From Agromyces sp. Root81 (GTDB lineage: Bacteria; Actinomycetota; Actinomycetes; Actinomycetales; Microbacteriaceae), in the NCBI RefSeq assembly GCF_001429165.1, contig NZ_LMIR01000001.1, positions 828,875 through 892,874 on the forward strand: 64,000 nt of DNA, written 5' to 3'. This document shows, piece by piece, positions 40,700 to 49,408 of the stretch. Below the pieces are notes generated by a model. That model worked only from the letters and a program-made list of their open reading frames with translations, had not been told where the DNA came from and made no database searches. Position 1 is the first letter of the stretch. Each line of letters starts with the position of its first letter. Made by a program: the position numbers and the translations under genes.

Positions 40700-42814
40700 A
40701 TGCCTGAGCGCGATCCCCTGCACGAGCTCGGCGTTCGCGCGGGCGCCGAGGGCGGCATCGCCCGGGTCTGGTCGCAGCACGCGACATCCGTCGACCTCGT
40801 CGTCTTCGATGCCGACGACCTCGACTGGGCGATCGCCCGCACGCCGCTCGTGCGCGACGAGCACGGTGTCTGGCAGGGCGAGTCGGCCGAGCTCCGCCCC
40901 GGCGCCCACTACGGCCTGCGCGTCGACGGGCCGGCGGGCGTCGAGCACGCGTTCAATCCCGTGCACACCCTGCTGGACCCCTACGCCCGTGGGCTCTCGC
41001 GCGCCGATGACGGCTCGTGGCGCGGTGTCGCCCTCGAATCGCTCATTGAGACGGGCTTCGAGTGGGGCGACTCCGCCAAGCCTCAGGTGCCGCTCGACCG
41101 CACCGTGGTCTACGAGGCGCACGTGCGCGGCTTCTCGAAGCTCAACCCGGCCGTGCCCGAGCCGCTGCGCGGCACCTACGCCGGGCTCGCGCACGATGCA
41201 TCGCTCGAGTACCTCACCAGCCTCGGCGTCACGACCGTCGAGCTCCTCCCGGTGCACGCCTTCGTCTCGGAGGAGCGCCTCGTGCGCCAGGGCAAGGTCA
41301 ACTACTGGGGCTACAACACGCTCGCGTTCTTCGCCGCGCACGCGCCGTATGCGAGCGCAGCGGCCCGCGCGGACGGCGCTGCCGCAGTGCGGCGCGAGTT
41401 CGCCGGCATGGTGCGCCGCCTCCACGAGGCCGGGCTCGAGGTCGTGCTCGACGTCGTCTACAACCACACCGCCGAAGAGGGGCGCGAGGGGCCGACGACC
41501 TCGTTCCGCGGCATCGACAACGCCGCGTACTACCGCCACGACGCGCACGGACACTACGTCGACACCACCGGATGCGGCAACAGCCTCGACTTCGCCGCCG
41601 CGGCACCCCAGCGACTCGTGCTCGACTCGATGCGGTACTTCGCCGAGGAGCTGCAGGTCGACGGGTTCCGCCTCGATCTCGCTGCCACGCTCGGCCGCGA
41701 CGCACGGGAGACGTTCACTCCGGAGCATCCGCTGCTGCGCGCCATGCTCGACGACCCGGTGATCGGCGCGTCGAAGCTCATCGCCGAGCCGTGGGACGTC
41801 GGGCCCGGCGGCTGGCAGACGGGCAACTTCCCGAACGGCTTCACCGAGTGGAACGACCGCTACCGCGACCGCATGCGCGACTTCTGGCTCGGCGACCTGC
41901 GCCGCGAGCGCGACACCGGCTCGGCGGGCAGCGGCATCGGCCGCTTCGCCACGCGTCTCGCAGGCTCGTCGAACACCTTCTCCGGCGAGCGCGGGCCGCT
42001 TGCGAGCCTCAACTTCGTGACCGCGCACGACGGATTCACGCTCGCCGATCTCACCGCCTACGACGTCAAGCACAACAAGGGAAACGGCGAGGGCAACCGC
42101 GACGGCACGGACTCGAACAACTCGTACAACCACGGCGTCGAGGGCGAGGCGGCCGACCCGGTCGTGCGGGCCGCGCGTCGGCGGAGCATCCGGAACCTGC
42201 TCGGCACCCTGCTGCTCTCGGCGGGCGTGCCGATGATCACGGCGGGCGACGAGTTCGGGCGCAGCCAGCGCGGCAACAACAACGCGTACTGCCACGACTC
42301 GCCGCTCACCTGGCTGGCGTGGGAGGCGGCCGACCGCCCTCGGTTCGCCCCAGAGCTGTTCGAGACCGCGCGGCACCTGATGCGGCTGCGCGCTGAGAAC
42401 CCCGCGCTGCGCCCCATGCGCTTCGGACGGCTGGGAGAGACCGTGCCGAGCGCCACGCAGATGGACTGGTTCAACGCCGACGGCGAGACCATGGACATCG
42501 ACGACTGGAACTCCCCCGCCGAACGCACCCTCCAGTTCCTCGCCGCCTCTACACCGGAGACCGAGGCACTGAACCGCATCCTCCTCGTCGTGCACGCGCA
42601 CGAATCGAGCGCCGAGATCGTGCTGCCCGAGCACGACGAGGTGAGCGGGTACACCCTGCTGTGGGACTCCGCCGAGGAGGCGCCGGCGGCGGCGCTCGGC
42701 TCGTCCGCCTCGCCTGTTTCGGGGCCGCTCGGCCCCGGGTCATTCGCCCCCGGCACGTCGATCACGGTCGGCGGCCAGTCGATGCGCCTGTACCGCGCAG
42801 AGGGCGGGCAGTGA
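40700..42814 (+). CDS. glgX: Glycogen debranching enzyme GlgX (isoamylase type)
   Basis: Hydrolyses alpha-1,6 branch points in phosphorylase limit glycogen. The 704-aa chain has a CBM48-type N-terminal domain, then a GH13 barrel. Catalytic segments are GFRLDLAATLG (nucleophile Asp), LIAEPWDVGPGG (acid Glu) and VTAHDGFTLADL (third acidic residue). The ATG at 40700 fits the leaderless promoter. Its stop overlaps the next gene by one base (TGATG). Confidence 0.95.
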   Translation: MPERDPLHELGVRAGAEGGIARVWSQHATSVDLVVFDADDLDWAIARTPLVRDEHGVWQGESAELRPGAHYGLRVDGPAGVEHAFNPVHTLLDPYARGLSRADDGSWRGVALESLIETGFEWGDSAKPQVPLDRTVVYEAHVRGFSKLNPAVPEPLRGTYAGLAHDASLEYLTSLGVTTVELLPVHAFVSEERLVRQGKVNYWGYNTLAFFAAHAPYASAAARADGAAAVRREFAGMVRRLHEAGLEVVLDVVYNHTAEEGREGPTTSFRGIDNAAYYRHDAHGHYVDTTGCGNSLDFAAAAPQRLVLDSMRYFAEELQVDGFRLDLAATLGRDARETFTPEHPLLRAMLDDPVIGASKLIAEPWDVGPGGWQTGNFPNGFTEWNDRYRDRMRDFWLGDLRRERDTGSAGSGIGRFATRLAGSSNTFSGERGPLASLNFVTAHDGFTLADLTAYDVKHNKGNGEGNRDGTDSNNSYNHGVEGEAADPVVRAARRRSIRNLLGTLLLSAGVPMITAGDEFGRSQRGNNNAYCHDSPLTWLAWEAADRPRFAPELFETARHLMRLRAENPALRPMRFGRLGETVPSATQMDWFNADGETMDIDDWNSPAERTLQFLAASTPETEALNRILLVVHAHESSAEIVLPEHDEVSGYTLLWDSAEEAPAAALGSSASPVSGPLGPGSFAPGTSITVGGQSMRLYRAEGGQ

Positions 42815-43311
42815 TGGCGAAGCGAGCGGATGCCTCGGCGGGCACCCCGGCGACCGTCGCCCTGACCCGGGCCGGCGTCGCCTTCACCGCGCTCGGTTAC
42901 GACCACGACCCGCGCGCCACGGCCTACGGGCTCGAAGCCGCCGAGAAACTCGGCCTCGATCCCGACCGCGTCTTCAAGACCCTGCTCGCCAGCGTCGACG
43001 GGGCGCTCGCGGTCGGCATCGTACCGGTGGCGATGCAGCTCGACCTGAAGGCGCTCGCCGCGGCCCTCGGCGGCAAGCGCGCCGAGATGGCCGATCCCGC
43101 GGTGGCCGAGCGTAAGACGGGCTACGTCGTCGGCGGCATCAGCCCCATCGGCCAGAAGACGGCGCTGCCGACCGTGCTCGACGAGTCGGCGATCCTCTGC
43201 GAGACGATCTACGTCTCGGGCGGGCGCCGCGGGCTCGACCTCGAGCTCGCGCCCGACGACCTGCTCGCCGTCACCGCCGGACGCTACGCGCCGATCGCCC
43301 GCACCCGCTGA
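42814..43311 (+). CDS. Cys-tRNA(Pro)/Cys-tRNA(Cys) deacylase, YbaK/EbsC type
   Basis: A 165-aa YbaK-domain protein that hydrolyses mischarged aminoacyl-tRNA. Family features are YDHDPRATAYGLEAAEKLGL, VFKTLLASVDG, VPVAMQLDLKALAAALG and GISPIGQKTALPTVLDE. It is translationally coupled to glgX by the TGATG overlap, with no clear functional reason. This pairing could simply be operon packing. Confidence 0.92.
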   Translation: MAKRADASAGTPATVALTRAGVAFTALGYDHDPRATAYGLEAAEKLGLDPDRVFKTLLASVDGALAVGIVPVAMQLDLKALAAALGGKRAEMADPAVAERKTGYVVGGISPIGQKTALPTVLDESAILCETIYVSGGRRGLDLELAPDDLLAVTAGRYAPIARTR

Positions 43312-43359
43312 GCTCAGGCCACGGTTGGCGTCGCGGCCGGTGCGCGAAGTGTCCTTCCG

Positions 43360-43425
43360 GCGGATATACGAGCCGCCACCCCGAGATCTCCTGCCGAGTA
43401 CCGGCGCGCCGGATCGTATATCCGC
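43360..43425. repeat. 66-base imperfect palindrome between ybaK-type gene and glgP
   Basis: Perfect 12-base arms gcggatatacga (43360-43371) and tcgtatatccgc (43414-43425) enclose 42 bases that are themselves partly self-complementary. It lies between convergent genes, so it could be a bidirectional terminator. Its AT-rich arm centre is striking in this GC-rich genome, and a regulator-binding site or dispersed repeat is also possible. Confidence 0.6.
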
Positions 43426-43467
43426 ACGGGTGACAGGGCGTGACGCCGCGCGTCGGCCGAGACGGGC

Positions 43468-46032
43468 TCAGTCCGCGACGGCCACGAGGCCCAGCTCGGC
43501 GGTCGAGAGCAGCAGCGGATGCCGCGGCACCACCCGAACCGTATAGCCGAACGCCCCCGCCCGGTCGAGCACGACCGACCCCGTGTAGAGGTGCTGGCCG
43601 GGCCGGACCTGCGCCGCGGCATCCGCGACGACGAGTGCTTGGCGCTGTGCGGCATCGATGGTCTCGTCGGCGCGACTGCGACCGTAGACCACCTCGACCG
43701 TGACGTCGTCGGGCGAGAGCTCGCCGAGTTCGACGACGGCCCGCAGCTGCAGCTCGTCGCCGACGTGCGGTGCGTCGATGCCGCCCGACTCGACGTGCGC
43801 CACGTGCACGCCCGGCCACGCCGCCCGCACCCGCGCACCCCAGCCCGACAGCTCGCGGGCTCCCCGCGCGCTCTCGGCGGCGACCACGGCGAAGTGCTCG
43901 GCCGCCGGTCGGTACAGACGTTCGACGTACTCGCGCACCATGCGATCGGCGCCGAGTTCGGGCGCGAGCACGGCGAGGGTCTCGCGCACCCGGCGCACCC
44001 ACTCGACCGGCACGCCGTCGCCGTCGCGTTCGTAGTAGCGCGTCGCCACCCGGTGCTCGAGCAGGTCGTAGAGGGCCGCCGCCTCGAGGGCGTCGCGCTC
44101 CCCTGCATCGCCTGCCGCATCGGCGGAGGGAATGACCCAGCCGAAGTCGTCGCCGGCGAACTCCGCCCACCAGCCGTCGAGGATCGAGAGGTTCAGGGCG
44201 CCGTTCATCGCCGCCTTCATGCCCGAGGTGCCGCAGGCTTCGAGCGGGCGCAGCGGGTTGTTGAGCCACACGTCGCAGCCCGGGTAGAGCTTCTCGGCCA
44301 TGCCCATGTCGTAGTCGGGCAGGAACACGATGCGCCCCCGCAGCTCGGGCTGTTGGGCGAACTGCACGAGCTGCTGGATCAGCCGCTTGCCTTCGTCGTC
44401 GGCCGGGTGCGACTTGCCCGCGATGACGAACTGCACCGGCCGCTCGGGGTTCGTGAGGATCGCCTTCAGCCGCTGAGGGTCCTGCAGCATGAGCGTGAGG
44501 CGCTTGTAGGTGGGCACCCGGCGGGCGAAGCCGACCGTGAGCGTGTCGGGGTCGAGCACCTGCGACACCCACTTCGGCGGCTCGGCGCCGGAGTGCTGCT
44601 CCCGCCAGGATGCCGCGAGCCGGCGCCGGGCATCGTCGACGAGCTGCTGGCGCATGGCGCGCTTGACCGCCCAGAACTCGCCGTCGGCGAGCGCGGGGCT
44701 GCGCCAGTCGGCGTGCTCGGTGTCGCCCGTGCCGAGCCGGGTCTCGGCGAGGCCGAGCAGGGCGGGGTCGGTCCAGGTCGGGGCGTGCACGCCGTTCGTG
44801 ATCGAGGTGATCGGCACTTCCTCTGCATCGAAGCCCGGCCAGAGGTCGCCGAACATGCGCCGGCTCACCTCGCCGTGCAGCTTCGAGACGCCGTTCGCGT
44901 GCTGGGCGAGCCGCAGCCCCATGACGGCCATGTTGAACGCGCTCGTCGCCGGGTCGGCGCCGGGCTCGACCCCTAGCGCGAGCGCGTCGGCCGGGTCGAC
45001 GCCCGGGAGTAGCGAACCCGACAGGTACCGCTCCACGAGGGCGCGGTCGAAGCGGTCGATGCCCGCGGGCACCGGGGTGTGCGTCGTGAAGACGGTGCCT
45101 GCACGTACGAGCTGCAGCGCAGCGGCGAAGGTGAGGCCCTCACCGATGTACGTCGCGATGCGCTCGAGGCCGAGGAAGCCCGCGTGGCCCTCGTTCATGT
45201 GGAAGACGTCAGGCGCGGGGCTCCCGCTCAGTTCAGTCCACGCCCGCACCGCACGGGCGCCGCCGATGCCGAGCAGCAGCTCCTGCAGCAGCCGGTGCTC
45301 GCCCCCGCCGCCGTAGAGACGGTCGGTGACCGAGCGCAGCTCGTCGCTGTTCGTGGGGATGTCGGTATCGAGGAGGAGCAGCGGGATGCGGCCGACGGCG
45401 GCCTTCCACACGCGAGCGTGCAGCGAGCGGTCGTCGGGCAGCGCGAGGGTCACCTGCACCGGGGCGCCATCGGGCGCGCGCAGCAGCGTGAGCGGCAGGC
45501 CGTCGGGGTCGAGCGCCGGGTAGCGCTCCTGCTGCCAGCCGTCGGGCGAGATCGACTGCGAGAAGTACCCGGCCTTGTAGAAGAGCCCGACGCCGACGAG
45601 CGGCACGCCGAGATCGGATGCCGCCTTCAGGTGATCGCCCGCGAGGATGCCGAGTCCGCCGGAGTACTGCGGCAGCGCGGCGGTGATGCCGAACTCGGGC
45701 GAGAAGTACGCGATGGTGCGCGGGGCCTCGGCCCCGAGCGACTGGAACCAGCGAGGCTCCGCGAGGTACTCGCGGAGCTCGGCGCGTTCCCGCTCGGCCC
45801 AGTCGAGGTAGCCGCTGTCGCCCGCGAGTTCGGCCAGCCGGGCCGGGTCGACCTCGCCGAGGAACGCGACCGGGTCGCGATCGGAGGCCTGCCAGAGCTC
45901 GGGATCGACGTGCTGGAACAGCCGGCGGGTCGGTTCGTGCCACGCCCAGCGGAGATTCGCGGCGAGCTCTTCGAGCGCACCGAGCTCGGGTGGGATGACC
46001 GCGCGGACCGTGAACTTGCGAATCGGCTTCAC
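43468..46032 (-). CDS. glgP: Alpha-glucan (glycogen/maltodextrin) phosphorylase
   Basis: PLP-dependent phosphorolysis of alpha-1,4-glucan to glucose 1-phosphate. At 854 aa it belongs to the DUF3417-bearing branch common in actinobacteria. The PLP-Lys segment is EACGTSGMKAAMNGALNLS, and PVQFVIAGKSHPADDEGK lies in the glucan/phosphate region. The GTG start is fixed by TAGGGT 6 bases upstream. It points towards glgX and provides limit dextrins for it. Confidence 0.95.
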   Translation of the reverse strand: MKPIRKFTVRAVIPPELGALEELAANLRWAWHEPTRRLFQHVDPELWQASDRDPVAFLGEVDPARLAELAGDSGYLDWAERERAELREYLAEPRWFQSLGAEAPRTIAYFSPEFGITAALPQYSGGLGILAGDHLKAASDLGVPLVGVGLFYKAGYFSQSISPDGWQQERYPALDPDGLPLTLLRAPDGAPVQVTLALPDDRSLHARVWKAAVGRIPLLLLDTDIPTNSDELRSVTDRLYGGGGEHRLLQELLLGIGGARAVRAWTELSGSPAPDVFHMNEGHAGFLGLERIATYIGEGLTFAAALQLVRAGTVFTTHTPVPAGIDRFDRALVERYLSGSLLPGVDPADALALGVEPGADPATSAFNMAVMGLRLAQHANGVSKLHGEVSRRMFGDLWPGFDAEEVPITSITNGVHAPTWTDPALLGLAETRLGTGDTEHADWRSPALADGEFWAVKRAMRQQLVDDARRRLAASWREQHSGAEPPKWVSQVLDPDTLTVGFARRVPTYKRLTLMLQDPQRLKAILTNPERPVQFVIAGKSHPADDEGKRLIQQLVQFAQQPELRGRIVFLPDYDMGMAEKLYPGCDVWLNNPLRPLEACGTSGMKAAMNGALNLSILDGWWAEFAGDDFGWVIPSADAAGDAGERDALEAAALYDLLEHRVATRYYERDGDGVPVEWVRRVRETLAVLAPELGADRMVREYVERLYRPAAEHFAVVAAESARGARELSGWGARVRAAWPGVHVAHVESGGIDAPHVGDELQLRAVVELGELSPDDVTVEVVYGRSRADETIDAAQRQALVVADAAAQVRPGQHLYTGSVVLDRAGAFGYTVRVVPRHPLLLSTAELGLVAVAD

Positions 46033-46038
46033 GGCTCC

Positions 46039-46044
46039 ACCCTA
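46039..46044 (-). promoter_or_regulatory. Putative -10 box (TAGGGT), leaderless glgP
   Basis: On the minus strand TAGGGT ends 6 bases before the GTG at 46032. Confidence 0.5.
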
Positions 46045-46078
46045 GGAGCCGCAGATGTCGGTTGCGTGAACGAGTCGG

Positions 46079-46741
46079 CTACGGTGCCGCCAGCTTGCGC
46101 TCGATCCTGAGCGCTCCGATGCCGCTGACAGCCGGGCCGGTGTCATACGTGCGCTGCACCTCCACTGCCGCGAAGTCGTACCCGAGTTCCGCCTCGACCT
46201 GCGCGAGCGCCGCGCGAGCTGACACGGAGGGCGGGTCGTCGGGACAGCAGCAGAGCACGATCACCTCATGGAGGCCATCGTCCCGCCTCGCTAGGCCGTG
46301 CACCGAGTACCACTGCCGCCCTTCAAACTGGGCCCTCGTCCAGTACTCGTCGAAGAACGTGTAACTCGGCGGTTCAGCTCGCAACCGGTCCAGGATCTCC
46401 TCCAGCCGGGCCGGGTCCAGCGGCGGTCGCCGAAACCACGTCTGATCGTGAGACGCTTCGCTCTTCTGCGAGCCGATCCGCACCACGCCCGAGTCCCGGT
46501 TTCGTGTGAACTTCTCGATGGATGTCGTGTACGACGATTCCATCGGGTGGTCGTACAGCACCGCCGGGCCGAGCTTCGGCTGATCCTCGAAGTGCTCGAC
46601 GCCCACAAGGTCCTCATCCAGCGGGTCAACCTCACGCCCTGGTGTCCACGTGAACTGGAGAACCTCCGTCGTCCGCTTCACCCAACGGAGGACCTGGAGC
46701 TCACCGCTGACCAGCGGTGAATCTGGGTCAATAGTGCCCAT
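46079..46741 (-). CDS. Unrecognised soluble protein of the low-GC islet
   Basis: A 220-aa protein, the last gene of a five-gene minus-strand islet. It has no signal peptide or membrane segment. It contains a CCCPDDPP segment and a C-terminal alpha/beta-looking part (VSARAALAQVEAELGYDF). AAGGAAG precedes the ATG. Base composition is lower in GC than the flanking glg genes. I do not recognise a family; an immunity-like or defence-related role is possible but unsupported. Confidence 0.7.
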   Translation of the reverse strand: MGTIDPDSPLVSGELQVLRWVKRTTEVLQFTWTPGREVDPLDEDLVGVEHFEDQPKLGPAVLYDHPMESSYTTSIEKFTRNRDSGVVRIGSQKSEASHDQTWFRRPPLDPARLEEILDRLRAEPPSYTFFDEYWTRAQFEGRQWYSVHGLARRDDGLHEVIVLCCCPDDPPSVSARAALAQVEAELGYDFAAVEVQRTYDTGPAVSGIGALRIERKLAAP

Positions 46742-46768
46742 CGACAGCTTCCTTCCGTTGAGGTGAGC

Positions 46769-47386
46769 TCATCGGGCTGGAGTTCGCAACCGCTTGAGCG
46801 TTTCGACGAGCTCACTCACGCGGTTTTGTCCCCAGGAGACCGTGAACATCCCATCAGCAAAGGGAACGATCTGGAGCGCGCCAGGGGATTCTCCGGTTTC
46901 GAAATGGATCGCGTGAGCGGTCTTGAACTGCAGCTGAACAAGTTCGGGCCGCAGATCCCGAATCGAGCCCCAGTCAATTTGCCAGAACTTGACCGGGTAC
47001 GGTGCGGACCCGCGCCAGAAACTGAGTCCGTCGACCGAAGCGACCGCCGTATAAAAATGAGGCAGTCGGCCAACTGACGCGGGGTTTTCCCGCCTGTTCG
47101 CTTCTGATCGCAAAAACTGCATCAGCGCGGGAGTCATCTCTGCGGTGAAGAGGACAGCGTCAGGATGATCTTTTGCGAGCCGATGCAACCGCATCCTGGC
47201 GAACTTTGCATACGCAAAGTTGAGCGCGAGCCCAAATCCAATTCCGGCAGCCAGAAATGGAAGGAACTCAAGGATATCTGCCCAGCCGTCGCCTCGGGAT
47301 CCGAACGCACGAATAGCCACTAGCGCGAACGAGCCAAGCGTGAGCAAGACAGCGAACATCAACCCAACCGGGAAGCCGACTTTCAT
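46769..47386 (-). CDS. Two-helix membrane protein with C-terminal domain, islet paralogue B
   Basis: A 205-aa protein. Two N-terminal helices (residues ~6-28 and ~40-60) are followed by a soluble domain (DHPDAVLFTAEM, FWQIDWGSIRDL, VSELVETLKRLR). This layout and the motif positions match the next upstream gene (47412-48104), so they are tandem paralogues. The ATG at 47386 follows AGAGGGA. The GC content is low: 31 of 60 bases at 47221-47280. No family is recognised. Confidence 0.72.
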   Translation of the reverse strand: MKVGFPVGLMFAVLLTLGSFALVAIRAFGSRGDGWADILEFLPFLAAGIGFGLALNFAYAKFARMRLHRLAKDHPDAVLFTAEMTPALMQFLRSEANRRENPASVGRLPHFYTAVASVDGLSFWRGSAPYPVKFWQIDWGSIRDLRPELVQLQFKTAHAIHFETGESPGALQIVPFADGMFTVSWGQNRVSELVETLKRLRTPAR

Positions 47387-47411
47387 GTGTCCCTCTTGCT
47401 CGTAGGCGCTC

Positions 47412-48104
47412 TCAATTTGGTGTCCCCCTCGAAGTGAATTCGGGCGCTTCGATGCGGGCTCTCGCCCGAAGGAGTGCCTTGAGTTCATTGACACGTCGTC
47501 GCCCGATCGGGAACGCACCGGCTGGGCCACTGCCAACCGGCAGGAGGGGGAACTCGAATACGCGCCCATCGCGTGAGAACGACAGTGTGATGCCTCGGAA
47601 CGACCGCGGCCCCATCACGACATCGCTGAGCTGCGCATCGACCACGTCGGTCCAGGGGATCCGGAGCACGTCGTGGGGGGCAGTCGACCCATCGTAAAAG
47701 ACCATGTCAGCATCAGCGTCGACCACCGTGAACCTCCACGTGGCGAACTCTGCGTCGCTATAGGCGCGGTCGGCGTCGGCATCATCACGAAGGTGCGCAA
47801 CAAGTCGCGCCGCAGGTTCGGTGACCTGCGTCGTGCACAGGATCGCCATACCCGGGTTCCGGCGAAGAACACGATTTCGAAGGAGCGTCCGACGATAGAT
47901 CAGGAGCATCGCCAGATAGCCCGCGAGCGTCAGGGCGACCGGAACGACCAGCGTGCGCGCGACGATCGACCAAGCCTGCTCAGGCGCCGCTGCGGCATCC
48001 CGCGTCATCGAAGACACCCAGAGAACGGTCTGTCCGATGACGAACACCAGGAGCAGGTACCAGCCCAGCGTTCGCCCGTGGCGAGGCACGTTGCTCATCG
48101 TCAT
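47412..48104 (-). CDS. Two-helix membrane protein with C-terminal domain, islet paralogue A
   Basis: A 230-aa protein. Helices lie at ~residues 16-35 and ~48-72, followed by a soluble domain whose segments line up with the neighbouring gene product: RNPGMAILCTTQV, VLRIPWTDVVDAQL and VNELKALLRAR. The domain could be a PH-like beta barrel, which is my inference from alternating strands and the final helix. The start is uncertain between 48104 and 48098, as the ribosome-binding site is weak. Confidence 0.7.
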   Translation of the reverse strand: MTMSNVPRHGRTLGWYLLLVFVIGQTVLWVSSMTRDAAAAPEQAWSIVARTLVVPVALTLAGYLAMLLIYRRTLLRNRVLRRNPGMAILCTTQVTEPAARLVAHLRDDADADRAYSDAEFATWRFTVVDADADMVFYDGSTAPHDVLRIPWTDVVDAQLSDVVMGPRSFRGITLSFSRDGRVFEFPLLPVGSGPAGAFPIGRRRVNELKALLRARARIEAPEFTSRGTPN

Positions 48105-48233
48105 TCTCGATTCCGTAGTTCGCAGCCTCCGCTGGCCAACACGTACCGCGCGTTGATCACGATACTGCTCACCGTGTAGACAACCGCGACGCAGGAACAA
48201 GCGAGGGTCCCGAAGGGCTCGAACCTCGCGAGT

Positions 48234-48752
48234 TCAGCGATGGGCCGCCGCGGAGCATCCGTCTATCGCGTCGAGCAGGACGTCTTGGTAATACACCGGC
48301 TCTCCCCCACCGAAGTAGATCCTGAGCCGGGAGTCACTGCCGTCTGTCACCGCGCGATCGAGGATGACAACGACGGTCGAATCCGCATCGGCCGCGAGCT
48401 GTCGGTCGAGCCACTCCTCGCTGCGGTTCCGCTCCATTTCCGAGCGGACCGCTCTGCTCGGAAGAGACCCGGGCGAGTACATCTCCATCGATGGCCCGAG
48501 GACGTCGACGCCCACCAGATGCGATGTCGGCGCGTCGACCAGTTGGAAACGCTCGATCGCCCACGGAACTCGATCACCGTCGGATCGGACCGGCAACTGG
48601 AGCATGACGTCGTCGCCCCCGCCTGCGCTGAAACAACCGGCAGCGTCACTATCGATGGCGAGTCCGTCGTACTCCGACGGGGCACATGCAGTGAGCCCGA
48701 GTACGGAACCCGTGACGAGCAGCGCCATGGCAGCCATCCGGATCGACTTCAT
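48234..48752 (-). CDS. Putative lipoprotein of the islet
   Basis: A 172-aa exported protein with signal peptide and lipobox (LTAC). It carries two further Cys residues (AAGCFSA and DGCSAAA) that could pair. GAGGTGG precedes the ATG. It lies 70 bases downstream of the islet membrane protein gene on the same strand. No family is recognised. Confidence 0.72.
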   Translation of the reverse strand: MKSIRMAAMALLVTGSVLGLTACAPSEYDGLAIDSDAAGCFSAGGGDDVMLQLPVRSDGDRVPWAIERFQLVDAPTSHLVGVDVLGPSMEMYSPGSLPSRAVRSEMERNRSEEWLDRQLAADADSTVVVILDRAVTDGSDSRLRIYFGGGEPVYYQDVLLDAIDGCSAAAHR

Positions 48753-48822
48753 GGCCCACCTCGATGAGTCGGCCGACGCGTAGCAGTGTTCGCACGCCGT
48801 CGACGATGGCCGGGCGACGCGG

Positions 48823-49281
48823 TCACCCGGTAGCTCCTGGCTGACGCTGGATGATCCACGCGCGCATGCTCAGCGCACCAGCGAACGACACCAGCAGAGG
48901 AATCCACATGATCGGCACAAGTGCCACGAACATGGTGGCGGCCACAAGAACGACGCAGGCACCTGCCCCCACGATGAATACTCCAATGGCCGCGAGCGTG
49001 GCTTGGGGCGCAATGCCCACTTTGAAGACTCGTCGAGAAAGCGCCGCAAGACCGACGCCAGCACCGAAGGCACCAATGCCTGCCAACGCCCCGACGGGTA
49101 GTGCGAAAACGAGCGCAACTCCTAAAGCGATCAGGCTCCCCATGGGATCACCGGTCGCGTTGAGCAAAACCTGAACGACCGCTACGAACCAGCCCGTGAA
49201 AATGCCAGTTGCGGCAGCGATGAGTAGTGACACCAGCGGGCTTGCCGGCTTTGAGGACTTCAACTGATCTCCGCGGTTCAT
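48823..49281 (-). CDS. Multi-pass membrane protein of the islet
   Basis: A 152-aa protein with four hydrophobic helices (residues ~16-40, ~48-78, ~92-112 and ~114-136). It begins MNRGDQLKSSKPASP and ends in a short polar tail. It is the first gene of the islet. I do not recognise a family. Codon use is less GC-biased than in the glg genes. Confidence 0.7.
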   Translation of the reverse strand: MNRGDQLKSSKPASPLVSLLIAAATGIFTGWFVAVVQVLLNATGDPMGSLIALGVALVFALPVGALAGIGAFGAGVGLAALSRRVFKVGIAPQATLAAIGVFIVGAGACVVLVAATMFVALVPIMWIPLLVSFAGALSMRAWIIQRQPGATG

Positions 49282-49408
49282 CTTCGTCGCCCAGCACAGA
49301 TTGGCGCCGCTACCTCCTCCGCGAAGGAACTCACACGCGGTCTCGCGATCCTATGCGTCCACCATTGCACGTGGCATCACCCCCAAACGGGGGCCATGCG
49401 CACCCGCT

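Noticed and set aside
46079-49281. Islet as a known defence or toxin-antitoxin system
   Set aside because: None of the five products shows a nuclease, kinase, TIR, reverse transcriptase or toxin motif, so a defence label would be invention.
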